Origin: Phragmites australis
Lineage: Eukaryota; Streptophyta; Magnoliopsida; Poales; Poaceae
NCBI RefSeq assembly: GCF_958298935.1
Contig: NC_084940.1
Coordinates: forward strand, 10,074,001 to 10,138,000
DNA: 64,000 bases
Direction of reading: 5' to 3'
The first letter of the stretch is position 1. The number at the start of each line of letters is the position of its first letter. Under the pieces are notes generated by a model. It saw nothing but the letters and a program-made list of their open reading frames with translations, had not been told where the DNA came from and did no database searches. Made by a program: the position numbers and the translations under genes. Below are positions 35,273 through 45,947 of the stretch, in pieces.

Positions 35273-36410
35273 TGTCGGTGGATGAACACCGCGAGCAGGG
35301 ATCCTGAGGGACCCCCTTTGAGATTCGGCCGGGGGACTGGTCCTGGAACTACCTCGTACGCGAGGTTAATGCAAGTGGGACTTAGGCAGGATGGATCATC
35401 AGCTAGTAGAAATGAATGCACTAAGAATTTAGACAGATTCAGGCCGCACGGAGGCGTAATACCCTACTCCTGTGTCTCCAGTATGTTATCAATGATCTTC
35501 TCCTTTCCTTTTTCCTATCTCTCTCTGGATCCCTCTCCTTTACAAAGTGCTCCCCCCTTTTATCTACCGGGGGGAGGCCATTCAGGGAATGCTCAGAACG
35601 AGGGCACAAGTTCCCGTAAATAATAAATGGAAAGTGACCATCATTGGTCTACAGTTGATGTTACAGATGGTTGAAAATACATCCCTCGGACGGTTCCATT
35701 GGTCTTCACGTTCCAGCTTTAGCAGGCGCAGGGGCGCCCACCGGCCAGCTTCTGAGTACTCTCTCATGCCCGTTTGGTCAGAGTAGGTCTGACGCAATCT
35801 GATGTGACAGGGTGATAAGCCTCGTGCCCATCAAAGATATCTTCAAACCGTCTTTCTTCATGGGCCCCGCGAGGGGACATGGGACCTGTCGTATTAATTG
35901 TGCCCACGTCTTCCTGCCAGGCGGCGACAGGGACTGGCGTATTTAGTATGGCAGGCGTGGGGGAGAGTGGTTGGATGTGACCGTCCATGCTCCCCATTAA
36001 ATACGGTATCGGGCCTCCCACCTACCGACACCTCATCGTGGAGTCCCTGCGAGGTCCACCGGCATGGGGCTTGCTGGGTGCTCGGGGCTCTCTAGGTGCT
36101 CGGGGACCAACTGTTCTTGGCCCCGAGCACCCACTCTCGGACTTTGCTTCCCTCGGGTCCTCGGGACTCTTTGGGTGCTTGGGGACCACCTGTTATTGGC
36201 CCCGAGCACCCACTCCCGGACCTTGCTTCTCTCGGATCCTCGGGGCTCTTTAGGTGCTCGGGGACCACCTGTTCTTGACCCCGAGTACCCACTCATAGAC
36301 CATGCTTACCTCGGGCCCTCGGGGAGGTGGTCCCCAAGGGAAGGCGCCATGTGGCACCGCGCTGTCCTGGCCTCAGGACTCGGGAACCCCATGATCCCAT
36401 ATCACCGACA
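35273..36410 (+). mobile_element. Solo LTR of Gypsy-type family A, 1138 bp
   Basis: The element starts TGTCGGTGGATGAACACC and ends ATATCACCGACA, giving perfect 8-bp inverted termini (TGTCGGTG / CACCGACA). The flanks are GCCGC before and GTCGT after. They differ by two C/T changes and fit a 5-bp TSD after cytosine deamination. There is no internal region, so it is a solo LTR. Three 79-bp tandem units lie near the 3' end (36095-36330). The LTR matches 1-209. Confidence 0.87.
36095..36330 (+). repeat. 79-bp tandem repeat (three units) in the family A LTR
   Basis: GGTGCTCGGGGACCA and its variants start at 36095, 36174 and 36253, a period of 79 bp. Each unit contains CCCCGAGCACCCACTC. The partial LTR at 1-209 carries at least two diverged units. 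Confidence 0.85.
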
Positions 36411-36796
36411 GTCGTGGTGCCATAGTTGTGATGGGGTGGCGTAGAATTTAGTGGATTCTGGTGGCTGTCAGGGTGAAATCACTGCTCCGCGGTGATCGTG
36501 TCTGTGCTTTTTGTAGGGGGCTGCGTGGAGGAAGCCAGATTAGTGTCGGGATCAGTGGGGCACTGTTAGGGATCAGAGTCGGTCGTTGGCTCCAAGCACG
36601 GGAGGAAGGTGGGCTCGGGTAGTAGACTCATGGGATTGGTGGGGTGCAGTCGGGGATACGCAGGATCGGTGGGACGCAGTTAGGGAGACCCGTGGGTGGA
36701 AGCCATGTCGGTCGGATGGAGGAGGCGCACAGATCGGGCCTCAGTCGGGTGCCGCGGTGCAGCGGCAGTTTAATCTTCGCCTAGGCACAAATTAGA

Positions 36797-36832
36797 TTTG
36801 TCGTGTGTGTGTGTGTCTATATATATATATAT
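36797..36832 (+). repeat. (TG)n(TA)n microsatellite at the hAT breakpoint
   Basis: A TG run is followed by CTATATATATATATATA directly before hAT homology resumes at 36833. A second TATATGTGTGTGTGTTTG tract lies on the other side of the insertion at 34033-34052. Confidence 0.85.
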
Positions 36833-38827
36833 AATTCTTTAGGCAAAAGAACATACTTCTTATTTAGATATGGGATTTCAATTTCGTACTTCACACAAAA
36901 GGATTTGACTTGCTTGAGAAGAGGTTATCAGCTATCATTTCGCAAGTCACCAGGTAGCATTCTTGTGTTAGAAATAGAATCCACTGCGTTTAAAATATCA
37001 ATAAATTTCTTCTGGAGTGTTTGGCATAACACATCAGTGATGTTCATAATCTTTTCCATCATGAGCAAAATAAACACAAAGTCAAATGTGACAATAATTC
37101 GTATGGCACCTGTAGCATCTCCCCAGGAATACTTTGTAACTGAACGATCATTTGCAACACTGTGAAGAACTGAAACTATGGCACCAAACATCTTCTTTTA
37201 AGCTATGAATTGACTTTTAATGGGAACTCCATCTATTTTCCCTAGGCCTATGTAGAGAGCGTATTTGATTTGTCCATCTTCCTATATCAAGCTCTCCTAA
37301 TTCAATTTCACGAGTAATTTACTCAGCTTGATTTGAAAGTAACTCATCATTATGCTTAGGTGAAACACTAACAACATTATTGATAAAATTTGCATGCTGA
37401 AAAAAGTTGTGAACCTCTTGTACCTCCTTTGATGCTGCAATGAGAGCCAATTGTAGTTGATGAGCCATGCAATGAATATAATATGCATAAGGGCACTCAT
37501 TGAGAATTAGAGCCTTCAATCCATTCCACTCCCCTCACATGTTACTTGCCCCCATCATAACCTTAACCTCTACTATCTTGTAGACTCAAGTTATTACCTG
37601 ACAGGACAACACAAACTGAGTCCTTAAGAGTCAATGCATCAGTATCTTTTACATGAATGGGTCAAGGAAACGTTCTTTTATAATCCCTTCCTTGTTGACA
37701 AATCGAACAACTATAGCCATTTGCTCTTTTTTGGATTCATCTTGAGCTTCATCAACCATTATGCAAAACTTACTGGTGACAATTTCTTCTCTAATGGATT
37801 TCTGCACTTTCCGAGCAAATATGCTTAGGATTTCCTTCTGTACATCAGATGACGTGTACTTTGCATTTCTTGGAGTATTTTCTAACACAGCTTCTTTCAC
37901 ATCCTTGTTATATGAAGCCAAGAGCTTGACCATTTCAAGAAAATTACCCCGATTTAAGGAACCTAGAGATCCATCATGGCCTCTAAAGGGACATGCCTGA
38001 AATGTCAACCACATAATGACATAAACAATGTGCATGATAGTTAGATAGCATAACATGTATTATTTTGATTGCAAAAAATGAAAATGAGCAGAAATTCTTG
38101 TTATTACCTAATGGAATCAATTGTAGTCATAAGCCTTAGTCTTGCTCCTGCGACCATCTTCCCATTTTGTTTAACCATCACAGTGTCAATTTGAGCCATT
38201 CTATTTTTAAGATTATTAAAACACCCAACTGAAAAGTTATGAGCTGAGCTGGCGTCCCCCATGTGTTTTAGGAAAGCACATTCATCTCCATCGTTAACTT
38301 CCTTCCAAGTTTGGAATCCTTGACTGTGAATGCATCTGAGCTGGACTTCCCAATTGGTTTCTTTGATAATAGAAAACATGGCAAGCAATGCACACTATTT
38401 GTGTGAGGTGAATACTCAAGCCAACCAAATTCTTTAAGCCAATTACTTTGGAATCGGCGGTGGTGATTTGAAATGCATTCAATGGATACTCTATCAAAAT
38501 TGGTTGATATGGGCCCTCGGATATATAATATCGTCGAGCTTCATCTTTTTTATTAGCAACATGCTTGCCTGGGTCCCTCTCAAATGTTGTAGCTACAATT
38601 ATCTCTTGTTCAACATCTAATTGTGTAGCCATATTCTGATTAAGAGCTTGCAAATTATCATGATCAATATCTCGAACGGTTGGATTACGATTTTCAACAT
38701 AATTGACACTTGAACCAACTGGCTTATAAAAACAATCAATTGTTTTTAACCTCTTCATCTTGGTTGAGCAACACTGAAATTGGAAACAAGATGAAAGTTT
38801 AGTAATTAAAATTAGTTGCATGGTCAT
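36833..38827 (-). pseudogene. hAT transposase, N-terminal and central part (TTF/DUF4371-type)
   Basis: The likely start is ATG at 38758, reading MKRLKTIDCFYKPVGSS. The order is then a segment with ARRYYISEGPYQP before a TTF-type zinc-finger region; KNRMAQIDTVMVKQNGKMV (38220-38160); the DUF4371 core (38000-37660) with FRGHDGSLGSLNRGNFLEM, KFCIMVDEAQDESKKEQMA and VVRFVNKEG; the conserved PYAYYIHCMAHQLQLALIAA (37490-37430); and MNITDVLCQTLQKK (37050-37000). Homology runs to KYEIEIPYLNKKYVLL near 36840. Introns and several frameshifts or stops lie between pieces. Such proteins are close to host ZMYM1-like proteins derived from hAT transposases. The rest of the protein lies at 33392-34010. Confidence 0.85.
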
Positions 38828-39132
38828 TGATCAGACTATGAACTTTCTTTAACCTTCAAATGTTGTAGCTACAATTATCTCTTGTTCAACATCTAATGGT
38901 GCAGCCATATTCTGATTAAGATCTTGCAAATCATCCTGATCAATATCTTGGACAGATGGATTAGGATTTTCAGCTTAATTGACACTTGAACCAACTGGCT
39001 TATAAAAACAATCAATTGTTTTTAACCTCTTCATCTTGGTTGAGCAACACTGAAATTAGAAACAAGATGAAAGTTTAGTAATTAAAATTAGTTGCATGGT
39101 CATTGATAAGACTATGAACTTGCTTTAACCTT
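38581..39132 (-). repeat. 276-bp tandem duplication over the hAT transposase start
   Basis: Copy 1 (38581-38856) and copy 2 (38857-39132) are head-to-tail and near-identical, differing by scattered substitutions and no clear indels. Each holds the start codon of the transposase (38758 and 39034 on the - strand) and about 60 following codons. In copy 2 the codon after GSSVN is a stop, so only copy 1 leads into the long frame. Confidence 0.92.
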
Positions 39133-39547
39133 TCGTAACTATGAAATTCTACCCATGAACCGCGCAAATAAAATAAAAAAGAAATCACCACTCTCATTCA
39201 ACAAGCATACGACATACGCATTATGCTAGTACGCTACATCGGTGAGTTGGTGAAGGAATCGAGGAGGACTGGAGGAGGCACAACTCCCGGTGCAGCCGTG
39301 CATGAACCTCGCGTTGATGCGGCTGTTGGAGGAGGAATAGAGGAGATGAATAGCCGGCAATGAGCAGCAGTGGAGCTTGCTTTTAGTGACTAGGGACTCA
39401 TGAATTACGAGCGATCGAGCACTCAAGCGAGAGACTTAGGACTTCTAGTTTTTCGTTGGGGCTATCAGGCTACATTGATGTAGGCTACTAGGCCAATTCT
39501 TCACTTGTCAGGCTCAGCTCCACCAGCCCGTCCATCCTACTTGGGAC

Positions 39548-40139
39548 TAGAGATGGCCAAATGGGCCGTGCCTATTGGGCCGACCTGAGGCCCGACATTG
39601 TAGGCACAGCCCAGGCACGGCAAGGCTCGAGTCGAGCTGGGTCAGGCCGGCATGGCATGAGGCCATGGGCTGTGCCTGGGCCAAGTGTGCGACACGACCC
39701 GACTAAGTTGGGCCGGCAAGGGCACGGCCCAGCGCGGGCCAGCACGGACGGGCATGACCCGACCCGACACATCTGGACCCGGCTATTTTGTATTTTCTAT
39801 ATATTTTTTTTAATATTGAAGTTATTTTTATCTATTTTCTATATATTTTTTAAATTTTGTAGCTATTTTTTATTTTTATTTTTTGGGCCGTCGGACCGCC
39901 CGTGGCACCGTTCCCGTTATGCCTACCGGACCGGCTGTGCCACCGGGTTGCAATCGTGCCCGAGCCAACCCAGCACGGCACGATGCATAATGGACCGTGC
40001 CGTGGGCCGAGGGCGCGGCACGCAGGCCAACACGGCATAGCCCGTTACACTAGCCAGGCCTATCAGGCCGTGGTTAACCGAGCCGTGCCTAGCCGGGCCC
40101 TTGCCGAGCCGGCCTGACTGGCCCATTTGGCCATCTCTG
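39548..40139. mobile_element. hAT MITE, 592 bp, with 8-bp TSD (7/8 match)
   Basis: The ends are TAGAGATGGCCAAATGGGCC and, in reverse complement, CAGAGATGGCCAAATGGGCC: 19 of 20 identical. The flanks are CTTGGGAC (39540-39547) and CTCGGGAC (40140-40147), an 8-bp TSD with one C/T change, as expected for hAT. The interior is rich in GGGCCGTGCC / GGCACGGCC-type text around an AT-rich middle (39785-39880). No transposase is present. A related element starts at 63735. Confidence 0.9.
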
Positions 40140-40147
40140 CTCGGGAC

Positions 40148-41450
40148 TTCTCTTACCTGAATCACTAAGGAATGCTGAAGGAGTGAAGGGATATGTGGCC
40201 ATTAGGGGGTCCTAGGTCCCAGCTGCCATCGTCTTTGCCTTGTTGGGGAGTCTCAAGTACCAGCTACCATCGCCTTTGGGGGTGCCAAGCCCCCCAGCCC
40301 CCCTCCCCCATGTCTCTACCATTGTCCGCGTGGTGCCGACCTGATGCTGCTTAGCGGGCTGTGGCGGAGCGGTTGGGGTGCGGCCATGGTGGTTGTGTAC
40401 CGTGGTTAGTGCCTCGATCTCCCCGCCTACCATGGCGGCTGTCACTCTCGCTTGGTGTTGTTCTAGCAGGCCAGCGGCATGGCGGGCCTGTGGCGTTTTG
40501 TAGCAAGGCTTCATTCAGCCTCGCCTTCGGTTGCTCTATGACCCACAGTTCCATGTTGAGTCCTCCCCTTGCTGGACTACCTATTCTCTTTCGTCTGGCC
40601 CACGGGGAGCCTCGTGGTTGGTGAGGCGCTTGGGGGTGCCCATGCTCGTGAAGTCTTGGATGTTGGTGGGGGTGTGGGTGCACCGAGTGAAAGCATTGCC
40701 CGTCATTTGGCTGGGCTGACGACGGCGACACCCGTTGGCGCCGCTTTCCTCCATGGAGGTGTTGTTGAAAGTGCCCCACCCTTTTCCTCTTGATGTGGGA
40801 TCTCTCGGGTAAAAACCTTGTCTGTGTCTAGACGGGCGACGATGACACTTGGGTGTTGTTTTCTCCCTGGAGGCATCGCCTTGGAGGATCCCACATCGCA
40901 TCCTAGTGACTGTCGGCTTTGTTGTGGCGGAGACCACCTTTCCGCGTTGGTTGCGACCACACTGGGCCTCTACGGGGGCAAGTTGTTGGTGAGGTCTTTG
41001 TTTCTATTGGTGCTGCGCTTGTTCCTCACAGTTGTTGTCTAACATGCGTTGGATCAAGTGGGCTACGATTGAGTCAGAGCTGTTGTGTCGGGACGTCCTA
41101 CAATCTCAGCAATGATGCCATGTTGCATCTCTCTCCCCAGATGTTGTTTTGTTGTTGCCGTGGACGAGGACGAGAGGACATTATCACAGAGGCTGAGGTC
41201 TGTGGTGGGAAGTCGGAGCTGCTTGGCCGTATTTGTGTGACGAGCTTGGTAACGATGACCTGGTTACGGACTCCATTTGGTTATTCTGGTGTGTAGTAGA
41301 GTTGGGCTTTTGTTTGTCTGGGCGCTCAAGTCATTGGGTTTTTCGTCGGTTGGCCCTAAATCAACTGTGCCATTGTCAAACTTTTTCAGGCCTGATTTCT
41401 CTCATAAACTAGATTAAATCTCTTCTTCTTTAATAATATCGACATCACTG
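40148..41450 (+). mobile_element. Probable 5'-truncated LINE (3' part only)
   Basis: The text GACGGGCGACGATGACACTT, CTCCCTGGAGGCATCGCC and GGCGGAGACCACCTTTCC resembles untranslated regions of grass L1-type LINEs. So does the end, with AATCTCTTCTTCTTTAATAA near 41410-41440. No reverse transcriptase is present. The GC-rich segment has open frames on both strands without domains. The assignment rests on remembered LINE text and is moderate. Confidence 0.45.
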
Positions 41451-41686
41451 GTGCCACCCTTTCAGGGAAAAAAGATTCCTTTTCTAGCAACCGTGCTCTA
41501 GCCCAAGGGTTGAGCCAAGAATTCAGATTATTGTTGGAGTGGGAAAAATTATATATATGATGTGATTATATTTAGGGCATGTGCTCCACCTCCTGGAAGT
41601 TTTGGAATTAAGTATTACTATCTCTAAATTTCTTAGAGTTGGAGCTGATGACAAACGGGGACTATTTGAGTGCCATCTTGTTAGTA

Positions 41687-41937
41687 CTCTCTGATTGCAA
41701 ATGTAGGTTGTTTTAGCCTCCTCAACTATTCTCTAAATATAAGTCATTCTCAAACTTCTATGCACTTTTTCTCTTTTATCCCCTTCTTACCCTTGTTTAA
41801 TAAATACTATCATTCTCACAAATGAATAAGCTATCTTTTCCAATGCAAAATAAATAAGAGGCAACAAGATCATTTGATCTAATTTCTTAATCATTATGCA
41901 TAAGTCTAAAACGACCTATATTTGCAATCGGATGGAG
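41687..41937. mobile_element. Stowaway MITE with TA target duplication, 251 bp
   Basis: The left end CTCTCTGATTGCAAATGTAG and right end (reverse complement) CTCCATCCGATTGCAAATAT, each followed by GTCGTTTTAG-like text, are Stowaway TIRs. TA flanks both ends (41685-41686, 41938-41939). Confidence 0.85.
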
Positions 41938-42194
41938 TATTTGATATTAAAAATAAAGACATAAACAATTTTACTTTAACTTACAAACACTCTAAATCTG
42001 ATATAAATTACAGAGCTAAGCTCTACTAAACAAAACTCTAATGAAATAGTCGGCAAAAGTTATAGGCTACAGTAGAGTATTAAAGGCCGGCAAAATTTGT
42101 ACGAGAGGCAACAGAGCCACATGAGCTACTCTTTGGATGTGTGAAAGCTCCCTTTGAGTGATTGATCGAACAGGTTAATTAAGGCACGCAATAA

Positions 42195-42735
42195 TTAAAG
42201 ATCTACCTAAAACGCACAACCGGTAGGCTGCCATGTTAATCATCAACCTCGGTCGGTCTCACATGTCACACCCCAGCTTCACGCACATGTGCACCACGAG
42301 TGCTGGGCCCGGGGGCCGGCCCCGTCCCCACAACGCAGACGGTGACAGGTGGGCCTGCCCACGCTTCTCGTCACCTTGGCTAGGGTGAAAAAAATAATGT
42401 TTTGAAGGTGCAATACTTTAATTGTCGATTCGTTGTATTTCAGAATTTTTGATGAATTCGCAGAGATTTCTCTTTGTAATTCGGCTAGTTGTAATGGTAG
42501 TTTAATAGCATCCCGGGTAACATGATTCTCATGCTGTTATACGAGGTGTATAAATGTGAGCTTGTCACGTGGCCTCGTGCCGGTTCGGGCTGTGTGGGCC
42601 CGGCCTGCCGGTGGGCCGTCGCCGTCAGCCGTATGGTTTTTATTTTGGTCCCGTCTTCTTATCGGCCACGTGAACGTCACCGGCGTCATGCGGATAGAAG
42701 TTACTCCTGCTGCTTATGTTCACACTCCAAATTTC
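42195..42735. repeat. Block Y, copy 1: promoter-like GC-rich block duplicated at 58875-59315
   Basis: Shared landmarks in order are ATCT(A/G)CCTAAAAC, TCGTCACCTTGGC, GTGAAAAAA, GTCACGTGGCCTCGTGC, CCACGTGAACGTCAC and GTTCACACTCCA. Two CACGTG G-boxes are conserved in both copies. No coding sequence was recognised. The block looks like a promoter or 5' region whose gene has been lost, or low-copy intergenic DNA. Confidence 0.82.
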
Positions 42736-42791
42736 TGGTGACGAGCTGGATGTGTCTGCTTCACAAAGCTATCTTAATCATCTAGTATATA

Positions 42792-43038
42792 CTCTCTCCA
42801 AACATAAATACATATCTTTTATATAAGATATGATCTTTAACATATAGTTTGATCATTATTTTTTATTATAATATATTTATAAAATTTATGATATTATAAA
42901 AGTATTTGTCAAGACAAATCTATACAATATGATTTTCAGATTTCTAAACTAAATATTTTGAAAGCTATTATTCAACAAAGTTTTAAAGGTTTGACAAAAT
43001 CTTTTTCTAAAATAATATGTATTTATGAGCGAAGAGAG
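42792..43038. mobile_element. Stowaway MITE with TA target duplication, 247 bp
   Basis: The left end CTCTCTCCAAACATAAATAC and right end (reverse complement) CTCTCTTCGCTCATAAATAC are matched TIRs followed by ATAT text. TA flanks both sides (42790-42791, 43039-43040). Confidence 0.88.
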
Positions 43039-43040
43039 TA

Positions 43041-43589
43041 TATATCTTAAACAGTTTAACCAATATTATTGGCAATACTAGAATTTTGGGTTTGTTTCTG
43101 TGCTAGTTCACGTTAGGTGGTACATTACGAATCCCACTGTGACAAAAAAATTGGTGCGATGTGTAACTTTAACACATTTAACTAGTATACAATAACAGCT
43201 GTACCTTCATATGCTCGAAAAAAAATACTTAAGAGAACAACTAGAGTGCGTTTACTTCATTTGTCAAGAACAGTTAGTTTTGGGTGCTCCTGTGGTACGG
43301 TTTCCTATAACATTTTGGCAATTATTGTTTTTAGGCGTTTCTTTGTTGAATGATATCTTATTATGAAAAGGGTTTGATTTCATTATGGCAGCAACACGAT
43401 TACATGATTGGCACCCAAGATTATTATGAAAGCATTTTTAAAAACGATATGATTGATATATATATGTTGCTACTCAATGGATCGAAGCACAACCACATGG
43501 AGTTGATGGGGGCAACGGCGACTCGTACACACTCCGGATACCTTACATTCAATGGTGAATTCAGAACTAAGAATTAGAGGCTTTAACTT
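43041..43589. other. Spacer without recognised gene
   Basis: AT-rich text. A 75-codon frame (43350-43577) has no recognised domain. No repeat ends were found. Confidence 0.45.
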
Positions 43590-43662
43590 ATTCTTTCTTC
43601 TTCTCTTCCTCTTTTTTTCTCTTCTTTCTTTTTCTCCTCCTCTTCTTCTCTTCTTCTTGTAT
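43590..43662 (+). repeat. CT-rich (polypyrimidine) tract
   Basis: About 70 bases are almost wholly C and T on the + strand, dominated by CTTCTT and CCTCTT units. Confidence 0.85.
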
Positions 43663-43829
43663 GCCCAAAAATTGTAAAGAGGGCTTAGGAACTCTCAAAT
43701 GTTTCCACACGTAGGGGCTCAAGCACCCCAGCCCCCTTGGTGGATCTGCTCATGCCTACACCACACCAACAATCATTCGGAAAATTCTGATGTGTACGTA
43801 GTGTATCGAACAAATTTCTCTTCCATGAA

Positions 43830-45575
43830 AATAGAGACCGTAGAAAAGAGTCCATATAAATGGAAAATAATTTCTCTAATTTTAACAGGTGTGCATCTAT
43901 CTCAGCTAATTAAGATGCGTCTGGAAAAAAATGCAGCTAGATGGATCTATCAATGGGGTGATCTTAAAAATTGATTTTGAGAAAATCTAGGACAAAGTTA
44001 AATGGTCCTTCAATAAACCTTGAGAAGAAAGCGTTCTCATAAAAATGGTGTTATTGGATTCAAAGTTTTGTGCCTGAGGGAATATAGAGATAAAAGTTAA
44101 TGATCAGGTTGGCCCCAATTTCTAAGCTTATAAAGGATTTAGACAAGGAGAACCCCTGTCATATATATTGATTAATATTATGGTAGATATGCTTGCAATA
44201 TTAATTTTAAGAGGAAAGAGCAATGGCCAAATATCAAGAGTTGTGCCACATTTGATGGATGATGATTTGTTTCATCATTTTTATGGACCATGAGTTGGAG
44301 CTAGCAATGAATATGAAGCTCCTATTATATGTCTTTGAACAACTATCTGATCTAAAGATCAACTTTCATAAAATTGAGTTATTCTTAAGCAGTCTTTCCG
44401 TGTTTATGATATCCTTAGAAATGCATCGAGGTATGCTAAAAGGCTAGATTATTTATGATCTAGTTTTTTTAGGGGTAATCATAAAAACAAATATAGACTC
44501 GTAAAATGTAATATATTTTGCCAGCCTAAAGACCAAGAGGGATTGGGCATAACTAATTTATCGGTCACAATTATGTCTTCTTAGTAAATGACTTTTTAAG
44601 CTATTAAATGAGGATGGGATTTGGCAAAGACTACTCAGGAACAAATACTTAGGAAGTAAAGCATTCACACAGGTAGAAGGGAACTAGGAGATTCATATTT
44701 CTTCTCAGGTCTCATGATAGTTAAAAGTGAATTTCTTAAGTGGGGAACCTTTCAAATACAGGACGACTCCTAAATAACCCTATAAGTGAGCAATATTCGT
44801 TCTCTACAATGTGGTGAGGAAAAAATATGCCGCAATTGCGAAAGCGATAAGAACAATACTTCTCAATATTTCCTTCCGAAGATCTATCATTGGAGATAAA
44901 CTAATTGCTTGGTGTCTAAGCTAGTTGATATTAATCTACCTCAAGAAAGGGATGTTTTTAGATGGAGACTGCATGTGAATGGACAATTCTCAGTTCATTC
45001 AATGTACCGATAAATGATTAGTCAACCTGTTACAATCCATAATAAGTGGTTGTGGCAGCTCAAGCTTCCCCTTAAAATAAAGATCTTTTTATGGTATCTA
45101 GGTCGAGGAGTTATTTTGATCAAAGGTAATATGATCAAAAGGAACTGGAATAGGAGCCTAAAATGTAGGCTTTGCAACCACAATAAAAGTATACAACATC
45201 TCATTTTTGAATGCCACTTTGCCAACTCAATATAGAGAATTGTCAAATTGCTTTTGGTATAAATAAATCTAGCAGCATTAGCCATATGCTATGTGGATGA
45301 ATGAATGGCATAAGGAAAATAAGTTGAAAAGGATTTTAGTTGAGGTGGTCATTCTATGTTGGGCTATTTGGCTTTGCCGTAATGATATTGTCATTGATAA
45401 AAAAAAACAATTACACCATTTATGTAGGCAATTTTTAGGGGCACCTATTGGCCAACATTTTGGAGATGTGATGGAAGGAGGAAGACAGGGAGGACATCCT
45501 CATGGCATGTATGTATTGGAAGTGGTGGCCATGGATTTTTTTTCGCTAAGATAAGGTGGTGATTTAGTAGTAGGT
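43830..45575 (+). mobile_element. LINE (L1-type) ORF2 remnant, RT to zf-RVT
   Basis: Pieces in order include a reverse transcriptase stretch with DKVKW (about 43995) and GFRQGEPL (44133-44156), a segment with ATNMKLLLYVFEQLSDLKINFHK-like text in shorter pieces (MKLLLYVFEQLSDLKINFHK, 44315-44375), and the zf-RVT region (45014-45235) with WLWQLKLPLKIKIFLWYLGR and CRLCNHNKSIQHLIFECHFA. A last frame (45291-45554) carries VVILCWAIWLCRNDIV. Many stops interrupt the chain and the catalytic YADD block is not found where expected. In intact LINEs this protein copies element RNA at the target site. Here it is an inactive remnant. Neither endonuclease nor ORF1 was found upstream. Confidence 0.85.
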
Positions 45576-45947
45576 TGTGTGATGGTTAATTTTCTCCTTC
45601 CTGTGATGTATTATGATATTTTCATTCTATCCAATTTTCAGACATAAGTTCAGATGTTGCAATAAAGAACAAGTTTATATGCATCACATGATGCAAGAGG
45701 CCAAAACATTTTTTTAAAAAAAAGTATAGTATCTTTGTGCAAAAGCATCAGAACCGTAGGCGTTGCCTATTTTATTTCTTTTTTGAAACACAACTGGTAG
45801 GAGAAAGGCCAATTATATATTAAAAAGAGAAAGAGCCTGATGGGCAAAATGTACAAGTATAGTCAAGGGCATCGCCCGTGGCCCAAAAGTTTGAGCCACC
45901 AAGGAAGAAATGAGCTAAAAAAGAACCTATTCTTTCATTAGAAAGCA
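45576..45947. other. Spacer between LINE and CACTA
   Basis: AT-rich text with no recognised feature. It may include the LINE 3' tail. Confidence 0.4.

Larger units (their letters stand above)
33299..39530 (-). mobile_element. hAT element with ZMYM1/TTF-type transposase, split by later insertions
   Basis: The transposase N-terminal and central parts lie at 38758-36833 and the C-terminal dimerisation part at 34010-33392, all on the - strand. The ~2.8 kb between them (about 34060-36800) is foreign and includes a family A solo LTR. The right border near 33299, CAGGGGTGAAGCTAGTAATT, resembles a hAT terminus. The other end near 39530 is only weakly similar, and no TSD was found. Outer limits are approximate. 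Confidence 0.75.
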
